From assembly GCA_016792625.1 (NCBI GenBank), contig JAEUKK010000128.1, positions 1 through 35,265 on the forward strand: DNA of 35,265 nucleotides, given 5' to 3'. Positions 34,013 through 35,265 of the stretch are shown in pieces. Below the pieces are notes generated by a model. It had not been told where the DNA came from and did not search any database. It saw only the letters and a list, made by a program, of their open reading frames with translations. How positions within the stretch are numbered: position 1 is the stretch's first letter; every line of letters starts with the position of its first letter. Made by a program: the position numbers and the translations under genes. Source of the DNA: Deltaproteobacteria bacterium. GTDB taxonomy: Bacteria; Myxococcota_A; UBA796; UBA2385.

Positions 34013-34869
34013 GCCCGCCCCGCGACCGCGCGGCAACACAGCGTGTATTTGGGATCGCCCTCTGGTGCGCGTTCGTGCATGCCTGCGCCACGCCCCGGGC
34101 GCCCCGCGGCCGTGAGAACGTCGGTGCCTCCCCTCCGCCGGTGATGCTCGCCCCGACCCTCCCCGTCGAGGCGGGCGAGCCCCCCGCCGCCGCCCCGAAG
34201 CCCACGCCCGCGCCGGCGGCCGCCCGCTTGCGTCACTTCGCTTGGTCGGCCGACAGCTTCCTGCCCGACCTGCAACAGCCCGGCAGCCCGACCTTCGTCG
34301 TGCTCGAAGATGTGCGCTGCACGGGGTGCAGGGTGCTCGACCTCGCCCTGCACGCGGCGGTGGAGCGGGACCCGGCCCTGCACGTCGTGGTCGTCGATCT
34401 CGGGGCGGCCGGCGGGCCCGGCGACAGCCTGCGCGCGGCCTGGGACGCGGAGGAGCTGCCGGTCGCCGCGCTGTTCTCGTCGACGGGCCAGCAGCTGCGC
34501 CTGCTGCACGGCGGGGACGAGATCCGCTCCGCGCTCGTCGCCCACGGCCAAGCGGCCACTGCGGTGGCCCGGATCCCGGGGCCGACCGGCTTTGGCCCGA
34601 GCTCTCCGCCTCCCCCGGCTGCCGGCTCGCCCGCGCCCGCGGCTGCCCCCGCCAAGGGCAAGGCGCCGGCCACGACCCAGGATGGCCGCAGCGAGGAGGG
34701 TCCCGTTCGCCTCGCCCCGCCTCCGCCGCCCAAGCCGCCCCCCAAGCCCGAGCCGACCGGCTGGGCGCCCAAGCCGACGCCCAAGCCGCCCCCGCCGCCC
34801 GAGGACGGCCCCCGGCTGGGGCCCGCCGATGATGACGCGCCAGAAGGTAAAGACGAGGAGGGTGGCTGA
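34009..34869 (+). CDS. Thioredoxin-like lipoprotein with CxxC motif
   Basis: The 286-residue protein has an N-terminal signal with lipobox Cys26 (VHAC), a Pro/Ala linker, then a thioredoxin-like domain (about 75-185). The active-site pattern is VRCTGCRVLD (Cys104-Thr-Gly-Cys107), after the beta strand TFVVLED; a cis-Pro-like LPVAALFSSTGQQLRLLHGG follows, as in thioredoxins. A Pro/Lys-rich C-terminal tail (PPPPPKPPPKPEP and similar) may reach across the envelope or bind partners. It is co-translated with the two FG-GAP/UnbV lipoproteins (ATGA overlap), suggesting it keeps their disulfides or those of a ligand in order. A periplasmic or surface disulfide reductase/isomerase is likely; direction of the redox reaction is unknown. 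Confidence 0.8.
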   Translation: MSPPRDRAATQRVFGIALWCAFVHACATPRAPRGRENVGASPPPVMLAPTLPVEAGEPPAAAPKPTPAPAAARLRHFAWSADSFLPDLQQPGSPTFVVLEDVRCTGCRVLDLALHAAVERDPALHVVVVDLGAAGGPGDSLRAAWDAEELPVAALFSSTGQQLRLLHGGDEIRSALVAHGQAATAVARIPGPTGFGPSSPPPPAAGSPAPAAAPAKGKAPATTQDGRSEEGPVRLAPPPPPKPPPKPEPTGWAPKPTPKPPPPPEDGPRLGPADDDAPEGKDEEGG

Positions 34870-34969
34870 GCGCGCCCCCGGGCAGGCGCAGGCCAGGGCC
34901 AGCGCCGCCGCGGGGCCCCGTGCGCGCGAAACTGCGCTACGCTGGGCCATGCTCCGCCCGGAGGCCCCG

Positions 34970-35265
34970 ATGTGCCGTTCCCCTCGCGCCGCCGCGCTCG
35001 CCTTGTTCCCCGCCCTGCTCAGCGCCTGCTCTGATTATGGCTTCCACGGCGACAAAGACCCAGGGGCAGGGGCCGAAGACCAAGACACGGGCCCCGAACC
35101 GGTCACCCCTGTCGAGGGCGCGCCCGAGGTGCAGGTCAGCCCCGAGCGGCTCGCCTTGGGCCCGAGCTGCACCGGGGCCCAGAGCGCCGAGGTGGTGGTC
35201 GAGAACGTCGGCGATGCGCCCCTGACGGTGCAGGCCCTGCGGGTCGAGGGCGAGGCCTGGGCCCT
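34970..35265 (+). CDS. Lipoprotein, 3' end beyond the window (Ig-like choice-of-anchor-type domain)
   Basis: The ATG at 34970 is chosen over an in-frame ATG at 34949 because GGAGG (34960-34964) lies 5 nt upstream. The first 20 residues form a signal peptide with lipobox Cys20 (LLSAC). An acidic Gly/Asp linker follows, then the start of a beta-sandwich: SPERLALGPSCTGAQSAEVV and VVENVGDAPLTVQALRVEG, the pattern of ASH/choice-of-anchor-D immunoglobulin-like domains that bind or anchor surface proteins. The frame is open to the right edge, so the rest cannot be described. It is separated from the thioredoxin-like gene by 100 nt, so it may have its own promoter. Confidence 0.75.
   Translation, partial: MCRSPRAAALALFPALLSACSDYGFHGDKDPGAGAEDQDTGPEPVTPVEGAPEVQVSPERLALGPSCTGAQSAEVVVENVGDAPLTVQALRVEGEAWA

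Overview
The window is very GC-rich, gene-dense DNA, almost certainly from a myxobacterium-like member of the Myxococcota (former Deltaproteobacteria). The evidence is a MYXO-CTERM-like C-terminus and a MopE-type Asp-rich metal-binding motif in one protein (13580-14830), about nine predicted lipoproteins with Asp/Gly-rich linkers, tandem FG-GAP/UnbV lipoproteins, and many 4-nt ATGA gene overlaps. No rRNA, tRNA, insertion sequence, integrase or CRISPR array was seen.

Layout. Bases 3-872 hold a small membrane protein that is open at the left edge. Bases 930-3916 encode both subunits of heterotetrameric glycyl-tRNA synthetase (glyQ, glyS). A 336-nt intergenic stretch with a strong hairpin and promoter-like sequences follows. 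Bases 4253-17666 are a tight co-directional run of seven genes: a 2134-residue protein with an annexin-like repeat array, a 348-residue orphan, a membrane-anchored CARF-domain protein, an inward-rectifier K+ channel (KirBac family), a MopE/MYXO-CTERM surface protein, a transglutaminase-like lipoprotein and a membrane SGNH-like protein. Bases 17682-23110 (minus) encode two coupled beta-propeller lipoproteins. Bases 23233-24378 are rsmI. Bases 24397-25122 (minus) encode a polytopic membrane protein, and 25165-27852 (minus) are pyruvate phosphate dikinase. Bases 27948-29585 encode a HExxH lipoprotein, and 29705-30523 (minus) a LEA14/WHy-like lipoprotein. Bases 30777-34869 are a coupled cassette of two FG-GAP/UnbV lipoproteins plus a thioredoxin-like lipoprotein. 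A further lipoprotein starts at 34970 and runs off the right edge.

The most striking part is 11730-13549. A CARF protein (the cyclic-oligonucleotide sensor fold of type III CRISPR ancillary proteins, with a D-Y-T-G-G-T-K motif) carries two predicted membrane helices and overlaps by 4 nt the start of a KirBac potassium channel. This suggests a nucleotide-second-messenger-controlled K+ conductance, in defence or in housekeeping signalling, placed behind a giant annexin-like protein. The pairing is read directly from the sequence. The function is inference, and no cas gene, CBASS cyclase or CRISPR array lies in the window.

The housekeeping genes (glyQS, rsmI, ppdK) look intact with all expected motifs. 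Most other genes encode envelope proteins whose substrates cannot be read from sequence alone.
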